NCBI GenBank assembly: GCA_947304245.1
Contig: CAMZAK010000001.1
Span: forward strand, 121,618-185,617
Length of the DNA stretch: 64,000 bases
Direction of reading: 5' to 3'
Source of the DNA: an uncultured Clostridia bacterium
GTDB lineage: Bacteria; Bacillota; Clostridia; Oscillospirales; Ruminococcaceae
Below, in pieces: positions 7,907-16,875 of this stretch. Made by a program: the position numbers and the translations under genes. The notes under the pieces were generated by a model. That model worked only from the letters and a program-made list of their open reading frames with translations, had not been told where the DNA came from and did no database searches. Positions within the stretch are counted from its first letter, which is position 1; each line of letters starts with the position of its first letter.

Positions 7907-9851
7907 CTTCTTTTGTTATTTTGTAATTTTTAATTGAGTTTTCAAAGTAATTATAGTAAAAATTTAAAGTGTCTTTAGAAATTTCTTTTTCCTTTATGTT
8001 ATATAACCCAACGTAACTTTTTAAAAATTTTGCTATTATTGCTTCGTCTTCTGGAAGAGCATATTCATAATTTATAATATTTAAAAAGTTTGTAGTTAAA
8101 AAACATTTTGCTAAATATTCTAAGGTTTTATTATCTTTACTGTTTTTAACTTCTAACGGGATTAATAATTTATTTCTATGTTTTTTTTCTTGTTTTTTTT
8201 CATCTTTTATTTCATTTGAGTAAACTTTAATGTTGCAATATTGATTTTTGTTAAATTCTTTTCTAATTGTTTCTATGTTTTCAATGTCTTTTAATATTCT
8301 GTTTATTAAGTTTTCTTTGGAATCTTTAATTTCGTTGTTTGAGGTTATTTCGAAAAATTCTTTTGGAAAAGGCTTGTTGTAATAAATGAAATTATCCTCT
8401 AAAACATAGCTTAAAGCATTATCCGCATTAAAAATAATTGGATTTGTAAAAAGATGTTCTTCAGCTTCACTTTGTTCTTTAATTGCTTGTTCTTTAATTG
8501 GGAGTATGGTTTTTTCATAAATTTCTTCAATTTCTTTTTTGGATATGTTTTTTATTTTTTCCAGAACATAGTTAAAAATTTTATTGCTGTTTTCTTTTAA
8601 TTTTTCTTCTTCAAAAAGGTTTTTGTCGTTACCATATAAACTCAAATTTGAAAAATCAAAATCTCCGTCTAAATAACCTAATTTTTTAATGTATTCTTTA
8701 ATTCCAATATTTTTTAGTAATTCTATTGATAATGTATGATCATTACTATATATTGAATTTAAAAGGGGATGCTTTTTTATGAAGGCATCTATTGTGCCGT
8801 CTGAAGGGTCAACTAAAAAATCTAAATATGCTATGAATTTATATTTTTTGTCTTCTTTATATGCATCGCGTTCATTACGAAATGGTTGAACACTGTAAGT
8901 GCTTTTAACATTTGTTATGTATGTTTTAAAATTATTTTTCTTAGAATTGTAATATTTTAAATAATTTTCATCTAATATCCTTAAAAAGTTTAATATTTTT
9001 TTAATGTTTTTAAAGCTTTCATGCCTTGTAACTAAAAGATTTGAAGGATGAATTCTTTCTTTGTAAAAATTAAAAATTTCATATTTAGTGAGGTTTTCAG
9101 CATCTTTAAGTTTAGTGTTTAATTCGAGAGCATCTGATGTTTCTGTGTGATTTTTTATGTAATTTAAAGTTCTCTTTTTTTCTAAGTTAAATGTTTTTTT
9201 ATCTTTAAAAATTTTCGGATCTCTTAAATATAAAAATAATTTTTTTAAAAAAATTTCGTCTTCTTTAAATGTATTTTTTTCTTTTTTAGTAACGTTAAAA
9301 TTAATATTTAAATTTGATTTGTTTACATAAACATCAAAGCAACCTTTAAATTTTTTGTTTTTAAAATCTTTATAGTTAAAATTCGAAATAATAGCATTTT
9401 CAATAAAATTAGCTAAATATTGTTTATTGTTTTCAGTGCTAATGTTAAAATTAAAACTCGCTATTGGAAAATTAAAGGTGCTGTATTTTGGCGTAGTGTC
9501 TGCTAAAATTATAACAATTTTAGCTTTTGTTTTAATATGTTCGTAATAAAGAATTGGAACACCGTTTTTAAAAAAAACTGTTAGGTTAAACCCTTTAATT
9601 TCATAGTCTTCTTTTTTAAAATTTTTAAATGTTTTAATGTTGTTTTCTAATATTTCTTTTTCTAATTTTGATCTAGTGTTTTTAGTTTCTTTAATGTTTT
9701 TTCTTTTTTGCACACGTTTTTTATTTATTTCTTCTTGTTTTATGTTTTTTATTTTAGCAACTTTTTTTGCTAAAATTTGCCCATTACTGTTTAAAACAAT
9801 TAAACTTGAAATTAAAACTCCTAAAAATTTAACAATTCTTTTATTTTTCAT
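7359..9851 (-). CDS. Secreted M16C-like protein, catalytic motif lost
   Basis: Third gene of the operon, 830 residues. The signal peptide is the same as in the last gene of the operon (MKNKRIVKFLGVLISSLIVL, then SNGQILA), followed by a long Lys/Glu-rich linker to about residue 75. The M16C-like N domain then shows YEIKGFNLTVFFKNGVPILYYEH. At the place of HxxEH the protein reads NFIEN (148-152), and the downstream Glu of the NE pair is Tyr (TLNYIKN), so all usual zinc ligands except perhaps none are missing. Other conserved segments (HPSNLLVTRH, FEEFIKYIKSAKPVEKEK) remain, so the fold is probably kept. Its last 183 residues are identical to those of the next gene upstream, a sign of recent duplication or gene conversion. 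Function unknown; peptide binding without cleavage is a guess. Confidence 0.8.
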   Translation of the reverse strand: MKNKRIVKFLGVLISSLIVLNSNGQILAKKVAKIKNIKQEEINKKRVQKRKNIKETKNTRSKLEKEILENNIKTFKNFKKEDYEIKGFNLTVFFKNGVPILYYEHIKTKAKIVIILADTTPKYSTFNFPIASFNFNISTENNKQYLANFIENAIISNFNYKDFKNKKFKGCFDVYVNKSNLNINFNVTKKEKNTFKEDEIFLKKLFLYLRDPKIFKDKKTFNLEKKRTLNYIKNHTETSDALELNTKLKDAENLTKYEIFNFYKERIHPSNLLVTRHESFKNIKKILNFLRILDENYLKYYNSKKNNFKTYITNVKSTYSVQPFRNERDAYKEDKKYKFIAYLDFLVDPSDGTIDAFIKKHPLLNSIYSNDHTLSIELLKNIGIKEYIKKLGYLDGDFDFSNLSLYGNDKNLFEEEKLKENSNKIFNYVLEKIKNISKKEIEEIYEKTILPIKEQAIKEQSEAEEHLFTNPIIFNADNALSYVLEDNFIYYNKPFPKEFFEITSNNEIKDSKENLINRILKDIENIETIRKEFNKNQYCNIKVYSNEIKDEKKQEKKHRNKLLIPLEVKNSKDNKTLEYLAKCFLTTNFLNIINYEYALPEDEAIIAKFLKSYVGLYNIKEKEISKDTLNFYYNYFENSIKNYKITKEDFEKTKKDFIGFITNKKFVASFNSGIEIIENFLKNGYEEKREGENTNRFFKITDKTPRSLMFRHYRFLLEDCLFENFDEFIKYAKNFSEFIKRHNVKSNEEDFTITKEFAKDLLENVLNPLKKIVERTENLKKEFEENIEKISFEEFIKYIKSAKPVEKEKLEKDQNKIKELEEMSSYEIFY

Positions 9852-10410
9852 ATTTAACCTCTTTAATAAAATATTTCATATGAAGACATTTCTTCTAGTT
9901 CTTTAATTTTATTTTGGTCTTTTTCAAGCTTTTCTTTTTCTACTGGTTTTGCAGATTTAATATATTTAATAAATTCTTCAAATGAGATTTTTTCTATGTT
10001 TTCTTCAAATTCTTTTTTCAAATTTTCAGTTCTTTCAACAATTTTTTTAAGTGGGTTTAAAACGTTTTCTAATAAATCTTTTGCAAATTCTTTAGTTATT
10101 GTAAAATCTTCTTCGTTAGATTTTACATTGTGCCTTTTAATAAATTCACTAAAATTTTTAGCATATTTAATAAATTCATCAAAATTTTCAAATAAACAGT
10201 CTTCCAACAAAAATCTATAATGTCTAAACATTAAAGACCTTGGAGTTTTATCTGTTATTTTAAAGAAACGGTTAGTGTTTTCTCCTTCTCTTTTTTCTTC
10301 ATAACCATTTTTTAAGAAATTTTCTATTATTTCAATGCCAGAATTAAAAGATGCTACAAATTTTTTGTTTGTTATAAAACCAATAAAATCTTTCTTTGTT
10401 TTTTCAAAGT
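9771..10410. repeat. Copy 2 of the near-identical block of about 640 bp
   Basis: Partner of 7267-7906. The two copies span equivalent places of neighbouring genes (start of one, end of the next), as expected from unequal crossing-over in a tandem array or from gene conversion. Confidence 0.85.
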
Positions 10411-12244
10411 TTTCTTTTGTTATTTTGTAATTTTTAATTGAGTTTTCAAAATCATTATAGTAAAAATTTAAAGTGTCTTTAGAATGTTTTTCGTTTGGTG
10501 TGTTAAATTCTCCAATGTAGTCTTCTAAAAATTTCACTGCTTGTGTTGAGCATTCTGGTAAAGCATTTTCATAACTTTTAACATCTAAAAAATTTGTAGT
10601 TAAAAAATATTTTGCTAAATATTTTAAGGTTTTATTATTTTTGTTGTTTTCAATTTTTAAAGGGACTAAAAGTTTATGCATATGTTTTTCTTCTTTTTTT
10701 TCTTTTGAGTAAACGTTAATGTTACAGTATGGGTTTTCATTAAATTCTTTTTTAATGTTATCTATATTTTCAAAATCTTTTGCAATTTTATTTTCTGAAG
10801 TTTTTTTAGAATCTTTAATCTCATTGTTTGGAGTTATTTCAAAATACTCTTTTGAAATAGGATCGTTAAAAATAAGGAAATTATTTATAAAAATATCTTG
10901 TAAATAAGTATTTGAATTGTATATTGTAGGGTTTGCAAAAATAAAATTTTCATTATTTCCAATTACAGAATAAAATTTATAATTTTTTTCTCTAATTTCT
11001 TTTATAGGTATGTTTTTTATTTTTTCTAAAACATAATTAAAAATTTTACTGCTGTTCTCTTTTAATTTTTCTTCTTCAAAGAGACTTTTTTCGTTAGCAT
11101 ATAAACTTAAATTTGAAAAAGAAAAATTCCCATCTAAATAACCTAATTTTTTAATGTATTCTTTAAATTTAATTTTTTCTAAAATTTCTTTTGAAAATTC
11201 AAAATTTTCTAAAAAAGGGTGTTTTGTAATAAACACATCACTTTTACAGTTAAACGGATTAACTGAAAAATTTAAATAAGCACTAAAATTATAGTTTTTC
11301 CCATCAATTTTATTAGATTCAGAATCTGCGGAATTTATAGTATAAAGACTTTTAACTTTAGGATTGTGTTTGTAGAAATCAGGTTTTTTGTGGTCGTAAT
11401 AACTAAAATATTCTTCATCTAACAATTTTAAAAAATTTAAAATTACTTCAGGGTCTTTTATTTTTGTATGTTTTGTAACTAAAAGATTTGAAGGGTTTAT
11501 TCTGCTTTTATAAAAATTTAAAAGGTCATTTTTCGTAATTTTTTCTATTTCTTTAATGTTAATGTTTAAAGTTTGAGTTAAGAACCTGTCTGGTTCTTTT
11601 AGAAAGTTTTTAAAGTAATTTAAAACTCTCTTTTTTTCCAATTCAAAAATTTTATCGTCTTTAAAAATTTTTGGGTTTTTTAAAGAATTAAATAATTTTT
11701 TTAGTGAATTTTCATTATAATGGCCAAATTTAATTTCTAAATCTGGATTTAAAGCGTAAACAGAAAAAAGGCCAAAACCTTTAAATTTTTCATTTTTTAA
11801 TTCTTCCATTTTAAAATTAGAAGTTATGGCACTTCGAATATATTCGTCCATATATTTTTTATTATTTTTATTGTAAATGTTAAAGTTAAAAGAAGTGCTT
11901 GGAATGAAAAAATTGCTATTTTCTTTTAAACTGTCTGTTGGAATAATAATAATTTTAGCACCTGTTTTAATGTGTTTATATAAAAGAATTGGTGCGCCAT
12001 TTTTATAGAAAGTTATTAATTCAAACCCATCAATTTTATATTTATTTTCATTTTCATAAAAATTTTTAAAAGCTTCGTCGTTTCTCTTTTGCATTTCTTC
12101 TTCTAGTTTTTCATAGGAAACATTTTCTTGTTTATTTTCTTGTTTTATGTTTTCTTTTTTTGCAAAAATTTGCCCTTTACTATTTAAAACAATTAAACTT
12201 GAAATTAAAACGCTTAAAAATTTAACTATTTTTTTATTTTTCAT
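9863..12244 (-). CDS. Secreted M16C-like protein, catalytic motif lost
   Basis: Second gene of the operon, 793 residues, with the family leader MKNKKIVKFLSVLISSLIVL and probable cleavage after IFA near residue 28. The N-terminal M16C-like block is YKIDGFELITFYKNGAP and KHIKTGAKIIIIPTD. The zinc motif position reads EYIRS (134-138) and the later Glu site reads VLNYFKN, so no zinc ligands are left. The C-terminal third is identical with that of the following gene. AGAGGTT sits upstream of the ATG. The spacer to the first gene is 42 bases, still compatible with one transcript. The sequence around residues 75-110 closely resembles the same part of the frameshifted copy at 34.5 kb, evidence of exchange between distant copies. 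Confidence 0.8.
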   Translation of the reverse strand: MKNKKIVKFLSVLISSLIVLNSKGQIFAKKENIKQENKQENVSYEKLEEEMQKRNDEAFKNFYENENKYKIDGFELITFYKNGAPILLYKHIKTGAKIIIIPTDSLKENSNFFIPSTSFNFNIYNKNNKKYMDEYIRSAITSNFKMEELKNEKFKGFGLFSVYALNPDLEIKFGHYNENSLKKLFNSLKNPKIFKDDKIFELEKKRVLNYFKNFLKEPDRFLTQTLNINIKEIEKITKNDLLNFYKSRINPSNLLVTKHTKIKDPEVILNFLKLLDEEYFSYYDHKKPDFYKHNPKVKSLYTINSADSESNKIDGKNYNFSAYLNFSVNPFNCKSDVFITKHPFLENFEFSKEILEKIKFKEYIKKLGYLDGNFSFSNLSLYANEKSLFEEEKLKENSSKIFNYVLEKIKNIPIKEIREKNYKFYSVIGNNENFIFANPTIYNSNTYLQDIFINNFLIFNDPISKEYFEITPNNEIKDSKKTSENKIAKDFENIDNIKKEFNENPYCNINVYSKEKKEEKHMHKLLVPLKIENNKNNKTLKYLAKYFLTTNFLDVKSYENALPECSTQAVKFLEDYIGEFNTPNEKHSKDTLNFYYNDFENSIKNYKITKENFEKTKKDFIGFITNKKFVASFNSGIEIIENFLKNGYEEKREGENTNRFFKITDKTPRSLMFRHYRFLLEDCLFENFDEFIKYAKNFSEFIKRHNVKSNEEDFTITKEFAKDLLENVLNPLKKIVERTENLKKEFEENIEKISFEEFIKYIKSAKPVEKEKLEKDQNKIKELEEMSSYEIFY

Positions 12245-12286
12245 AATATTAACCTCTTTTCTTTAAAATAAATTTTTAAATTCTAA

Positions 12287-14638
12287 TTAAAAGAACACGT
12301 CATATGAAGACATTTCTTCTAGTTCTCTTATTTTTTTTTGGTCTCTTTCAAGTTTTTCTTTTTCCACTAGTTTTGCAGATTTAACAGATTCAACAAATTC
12401 TTCAAATGAGATTTTTTCTATGTTTTCTTCAAATTCTTTTTTCAAACTTTCAGTTCTTTCAACAATTTTTTTAAGTGGGTTTAAAACGTTTTCTAACAGG
12501 TCTTGTGCAAATTCTTTAGTTACTGCAACGTTTTTCTCATTAGATTTTATGTTATGCCTTTTAATAAATTCACATATAGCTTTAGTATAGTTAACATATT
12601 CATCAAAATTTTCAAATAAACAGTCTTCCAATAAAAATCTGCAATGACTAAACACTTCATATTGGGTGGTTTCTTTTGTTATTTTAACGAAACGGTTGGG
12701 GTTGTCATTTGCTAATTTTTCTTCATAGCCATTTTTTAAGAAATTTTCTATTATTTCAATACCAGAATTAAAAGATGCTACAAATTTTTTGTTTGTTATA
12801 AAACTAATAAAATCTTTTTTTGTTTTTTCAAAGTCTTCTCTTGTTATGTTGTAATTTTTAATTGAGTTTTCAAAATTATTATAGTAAAAATTTAAAGTGT
12901 CATTGGAAAGTTCTTTGTTTGTTGAGTAAAATTGTCCAATATAATTTTCTAAAAATTTCACTGCTTGGGCTAAGTTTTCTGGCAAAGCATATTCATAATT
13001 TTTAATATCTAAAAAAGTAGTTAAAAAATATTTTGCTAAATATTTTAAGGTTGAGTTATTTTTAGTGATTTCAAATTCTATGGGGATTAAAAGTTTATGT
13101 AAATGTTTTTCTTCTTCTTTTTTTTCTTTGGAATAAACGTTAATGTTACAGTAAGGGTCTTCATTAAACTCTTTTTCAATGTCACCTATGTTTTCAAAAT
13201 CTTCTATAAATTTACTTTTTAAAGTTTCGTTAGAATCTTCAATTTCATTATTATTTTTGTTTATTTTTAAAAACTTTTCCGAGAAAGGTTCGTTAAAATT
13301 AAGAAAATTTTCCACAAAAACATTTTTTAAAGAATCTCTTGTTACGTTGTAGGTAATAGGGTTGTTAGGATAAAAATTTTCGGTATTTTCTTCGTTGTAA
13401 TTTCTAAAATATTTTTCTTCAATTTCTTTTTTGGGTATGTTTTTTATTTTTTCTAAAACATAATTAAAGATTTTTTTACCGTTTTCTTTTAATTTTTCTT
13501 CTTCAAAAAGGCTTTTGTCATTTGCATATAAACTTAAAGAAAGAAAACTAAAAACACCGTTTAAATAACCTAGTTCTTTAATATATTCTTTAAACTTAAT
13601 TTTTTCTAAAAGTTCTTCTGTAAAAGTAAAATATCTTAAAAATAAGTGTTTTTTTATAAATGCGTCATTTTCGCACCCATAAGGGTTAACTGAAAAATTT
13701 AAATAACCATTGAAGTTATAATCTTTCCCTTCAAATTTGTTAGATTCAGGAGACGCAGCAAGTACACTGTAAATGCTTTTAACTTTAGTTCCATATGTTG
13801 GGAAGTTAGGTTTTTTGCAATCGTAATAATTAAAATATTCTTTATCTAGAAATTTTAAAAAATTCAAAACTTCTTCAAGGTTTTTTAAATCTGCATGTTT
13901 TGTAACTAAAAGGTTTGAAGGATTTATTCTGCTTTCATAAAAATTTAAAAGGTCATTTTTCGTAGTATTTTCAACTTCTTTAATTTTTATGATTGAAGTT
14001 TGAGATGAGAACCTGTCTGGTTCTTTTAAAAAATTATTAAGATAGTTTAAAATCCTCTTTTTTTCCAATTTAAAAGTTTCATCGTCTCTAAAAATTTTTG
14101 GGTCTTTTAAAAAACCAAATAATTTTTTTAGTGACGGTTCTATTTGTGAATTGTTTAAATTTTCATCATGGCGTCCAAAACTAATTTCTAAATTTGGGCT
14201 AAAAACATTAATGGAAAAATTATTGAGTTCTTCAAATTTTTTGTTTATCAAATCTTCTACTTTAAAATTAGATTCTATTGCGCTTCTAGTGAATTTGTCC
14301 ATTTCTTTTCTAACATCTTCATCATAAATGTTAAAGTTAAAAGAAGTATTAGGGATGGAAAATTTGGTTTTTTCTTTAGAATTGTCTGTTGGAATAATAA
14401 TAACTTTAGCACCTGTTTTAATGTGTTTTAAGTAAAGAATTTGTGCGCCGTTTTTGTAGTAACTTGTTAAGTCATATCCAGCTTCTTTACATTTATTTTT
14501 TAAAGCGTCTAAACTACTTTGCTGAACATTTTCTGGTTTTACGGTATTTTCTTTTGCAAAAATTTGCCCGCTGCTGTTTAAAAAAATTAAACTTGAAATT
14601 ATAACGCCTAAAAATTTAATGATTTTTCTATTTGGCAT
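12287..14638 (-). CDS. Secreted M16C-like protein, catalytic motif lost; first gene of the operon
   Basis: First gene behind the promoter at 14690-14718, 783 residues. It has the leader MPNRKIIKFLGVIISSLIFL with cleavage probably after IFA. After a short linker come YDLTSYYKNGAQILYLKH and TGAKVIIIPTD, the start of the M16C-like fold. HxxEH is replaced by KFTRS (115-119) and the later Glu site reads ILNYLNN, so this copy cannot bind zinc in the family way. The C-terminal part (IGFITNKK-like segment, FEEFVESVKSAKLVEKEK) is a diverged version of that in the next two genes. GGGAGG at 14651-14656 is a good ribosome site. Function unknown; a secreted, catalytically dead peptide-binding clam-shell is the most economical reading. 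Confidence 0.8.
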   Translation of the reverse strand: MPNRKIIKFLGVIISSLIFLNSSGQIFAKENTVKPENVQQSSLDALKNKCKEAGYDLTSYYKNGAQILYLKHIKTGAKVIIIPTDNSKEKTKFSIPNTSFNFNIYDEDVRKEMDKFTRSAIESNFKVEDLINKKFEELNNFSINVFSPNLEISFGRHDENLNNSQIEPSLKKLFGFLKDPKIFRDDETFKLEKKRILNYLNNFLKEPDRFSSQTSIIKIKEVENTTKNDLLNFYESRINPSNLLVTKHADLKNLEEVLNFLKFLDKEYFNYYDCKKPNFPTYGTKVKSIYSVLAASPESNKFEGKDYNFNGYLNFSVNPYGCENDAFIKKHLFLRYFTFTEELLEKIKFKEYIKELGYLNGVFSFLSLSLYANDKSLFEEEKLKENGKKIFNYVLEKIKNIPKKEIEEKYFRNYNEENTENFYPNNPITYNVTRDSLKNVFVENFLNFNEPFSEKFLKINKNNNEIEDSNETLKSKFIEDFENIGDIEKEFNEDPYCNINVYSKEKKEEEKHLHKLLIPIEFEITKNNSTLKYLAKYFLTTFLDIKNYEYALPENLAQAVKFLENYIGQFYSTNKELSNDTLNFYYNNFENSIKNYNITREDFEKTKKDFISFITNKKFVASFNSGIEIIENFLKNGYEEKLANDNPNRFVKITKETTQYEVFSHCRFLLEDCLFENFDEYVNYTKAICEFIKRHNIKSNEKNVAVTKEFAQDLLENVLNPLKKIVERTESLKKEFEENIEKISFEEFVESVKSAKLVEKEKLERDQKKIRELEEMSSYDVFF

Positions 14639-14689
14639 ATTTAAATATTCCTCCCATTTTTTGTAAATTAATAATTTTATTTATTATAA

Positions 14690-14718
14690 ATTATACAATT
14701 TTTTTTATGTTTTTTCAA
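14690..14718 (-). promoter_or_regulatory. Promoter of the M16C-like operon
   Basis: On the minus strand TTGAAA (14713-14718) and TATAAT (14690-14695) are separated by exactly 17 bases. This is a near-perfect vegetative promoter about 50 bases from the start codon. Confidence 0.75.
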
Positions 14719-14920
14719 CAAACATTTTTTTAAACTTTAAGTTAAATTTAGTATAAATTCACTCATAAATTTGTTATTAATTAACTATTTAATGGACAAT
14801 TATTTACAGATTCATATAATAAACTAATTAAAAATTACAATTTGTTAAAATACACAAGAAAAATTATTGCATTCGTGTAATTATGGGAAATTTTACCAGT
14901 TTATTTAAAAATTTAAAAAA

Positions 14921-14950
14921 TTGGTTTTTTGCAGAATTTTAATGTATAAT
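14921..14950 (+). promoter_or_regulatory. Putative promoter of prfA
   Basis: TTGGTT at 14921-14926 and TATAAT at 14945-14950 with an 18-base spacer. The ribosome site AGAAGGA follows before the ATG at 14989. Confidence 0.6.
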
Positions 14951-14988
14951 GTTTTTAATAAATTTTAGTTAAAGAAGGAATTTATTAG

Positions 14989-16077
14989 ATGTTAGATGTT
15001 TTTGAAAAATTAAAAGGGGTTAAGAAAAAGTTTGATGAAATTAACACTAAACTAATGAACCCTGAAATTTTAAACGATAATGAAAATTATAAAAAATTAA
15101 TGAAAGAATTAAAAAAATTAGAACCTTTTATTGAATGTTATAAAGAATATGAAAAATTAAATGGAGAACTAGAGGAAGCAAAAGAACTTTTAAAAGAAGG
15201 CAACCTAGAAAAAGATTTTAAAGAAATGGTTAAAAATCAATATGAAGAAAGTGAAGAAAAACTTAAAAGTGTTGCTGAAAAGGTTAAAATTTTGTTTTTG
15301 CCTAAGGACCCAAATGATGAGAAAAACGTTATAATTGAAATTAGAGGTGGTGCTGGTGGAGATGAAGCAGCGCTGTTTTCTAGCAATCTTTATAGGATGT
15401 ATGCCATGTATTCCGAAAAAAAAGGGTTTAAAACAGAAATTTTAAACGTTAATGAAACAGGAATTGGTGGGTTTAAAGAAATTAGTTTTGAAGTTAAAGG
15501 AAACGGGGCTTATTCTAGGTTTAAATTTGAAAGCGGAGTTCACAGAGTTCAAAGAGTTCCTGAAACAGAAGCACAAGGAAGAATTCACACATCTACAGTA
15601 ACCGTTGCAGTTTTGCCGCAAGCAGAAGAGGTTGAGTTTAATTTAAACCCAAACGACCTTGAAATAGACACCTTCAGAGCAGGAGGAGCAGGGGGGCAAC
15701 ATGTTAACAAAACAGAGTCTGCAATTAGAATAACGCATATTCCAACCGGGCTTGTTGTTGAGTGCCAAGATGAAAGAAGTCAGTTTAAAAACAAAGAAAG
15801 AGCAATGAAAATTTTACGAAGCAAGCTTTATTTTAAAGCTCAAAAAGAGGCTGAAGAAAAAATAGCTAGCCAAAGAAGAATGCAGGTTGGAACGGGAGAC
15901 CGCTCTGAAAGAATTAGAACTTATAATTTTCCACAAAGAAGAGTAACAGACCACAGAATTGGGCTTAGTTTATATTCAATTGAAGAAATAATGAATGGGG
16001 ATTTAGATGAAATAATAGACGCTTTAATTTTAAAAGATCAATCTTTAAAATTTTCATCTAACTCTGATGAAGAATAA
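14989..16077 (+). CDS. prfA: Peptide chain release factor 1
   Basis: Recognises UAA and UAG in the ribosomal A site and triggers hydrolysis of peptidyl-tRNA. The 362-residue length is standard. The GGQ motif is at residues 235-237 within [16 protein letters not shown]. The stop-codon-reading tripeptide is PET at 191-193 in [19 protein letters not shown], the PxT form of RF1 rather than the SPF form of RF2. The coiled-coil N-terminal domain covers about residues 1-110. In many Firmicutes the next gene is prmC, the methyltransferase that modifies the GGQ glutamine. Here tsaC follows directly and prmC is absent from the locus. Confidence 0.97.
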   Translation: MLDVFEKLKGVKKKFDEINTKLMNPEILNDNENYKKLMKELKKLEPFIECYKEYEKLNGELEEAKELLKEGNLEKDFKEMVKNQYEESEEKLKSVAEKVKILFLPKDPNDEKNVIIEIRGGAGGDEAALFSSNLYRMYAMYSEKKGFKTEILNVNETGIGGFKEISFEVKGNGAYSRFKFESGVHRVQRVPETEAQGRIHTSTVTVAVLPQAEEVEFNLNPNDLEIDTFRAGGAGGQHVNKTESAIRITHIPTGLVVECQDERSQFKNKERAMKILRSKLYFKAQKEAEEKIASQRRMQVGTGDRSERIRTYNFPQRRVTDHRIGLSLYSIEEIMNGDLDEIIDALILKDQSLKFSSNSDEE

Positions 16078-16125
16078 AATTGTGGTTTAATTTTAAATTT
16101 TAAATTTGGTTTAGTGAGTGAAAAA

Positions 16126-16746
16126 ATGAAAACTGAAATTTTAATTCCAACAAAGGAAAATATTTTAAAATGTGCAGAATTTTTAAAAGAAGGCGGTGTT
16201 TTGGTTTGCCCAACCGAAACGGTTTACGGTTTAGTTGCTAATGCATTTTCTAAAGAAGCAGTTGAAAAGATTTTTGAAATAAAAAAAAGGCCAAAAACAA
16301 AGGCACTTAGTTGCAACATTAGCAGTTTTGAAATGTTTTTTAAATTAACTAACTGTGAAAGTTTAATTTTAAAAAAGTTAACAGAAAAATTTTGGCCGGG
16401 CCCATTAACCGTTGTTGTTGAAAAAAAGAAAGAGGTTTTAAATTTAGTTACCGCAAACAAAAAAACTGTTGCTGTTAGATTTTCTTCTAATGAGGTTTTA
16501 AAAAAATTAACAGAATATTGCAATTTTCCTTTAGTTGTGCCTTCTGCTAACGTTTCTGGTTTTAAAAGCAAAACAACTGTTTTAGAGGTTTACAAAGAAT
16601 TAAAAGGTAAAGTTAAATTCATGTTAGACGGAAAAGAAACTCAATTTAAAAAAGAGTCCACTATTATTGAAATTAAAGGAGAAAATTTCGAAATTTTAAG
16701 GCAGGGAGCAGTAGAAAAAGAAGAAATTTTGAATGTTTTATGTTAA
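16126..16746 (+). CDS. tsaC: Threonylcarbamoyl-AMP synthase (Sua5/YwlC/YrdC family)
   Basis: Makes threonylcarbamoyl-AMP from threonine, bicarbonate and ATP for the t6A37 modification of ANN-decoding tRNAs. The YrdC fold is evident from GGVLVCPTETVYGLVANAF near the N-terminus, KKRPKTKALSCNIS, FWPGPLTVVVEKK and VVPSANVSGFKS. About 206 residues is the short TsaC form without the extra Sua5 domain. ATG 16126 was chosen; an in-frame GTG at 16114 would add four residues. Neither has a clear ribosome site, so translation may depend on prfA, which ends about 50 bases upstream. Placement next to prfA is common in Firmicutes. Confidence 0.9.
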   Translation: MKTEILIPTKENILKCAEFLKEGGVLVCPTETVYGLVANAFSKEAVEKIFEIKKRPKTKALSCNISSFEMFFKLTNCESLILKKLTEKFWPGPLTVVVEKKKEVLNLVTANKKTVAVRFSSNEVLKKLTEYCNFPLVVPSANVSGFKSKTTVLEVYKELKGKVKFMLDGKETQFKKESTIIEIKGENFEILRQGAVEKEEILNVLC

Positions 16747-16816
16747 TTTTTGTTGGATTTTGTAATTCATAATACATAAATATTTGTAATATTTATATTA
16801 AAAATTAAAAAAACTA

Positions 16817-16845
16817 TTGCATAATTCTACAAAAATTGTTAAAAT
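16817..16845 (+). promoter_or_regulatory. Putative promoter of the M18 aminopeptidase gene
   Basis: TTGCAT (16817-16822), a 17-base spacer and TAAAAT (16840-16845), 30 bases before the start codon. Confidence 0.55.
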
Positions 16846-16875
16846 TTTTAAAATATTATTAAGGGGGAAAATTAA

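Noticed and set aside
7492..10220. Two identical 74-codon plus-strand frames at 7492 and 9996
   Set aside because: They lie opposite the duplicated 640-bp block of the M16C-like genes; identity comes from that block and not from a conserved small protein.
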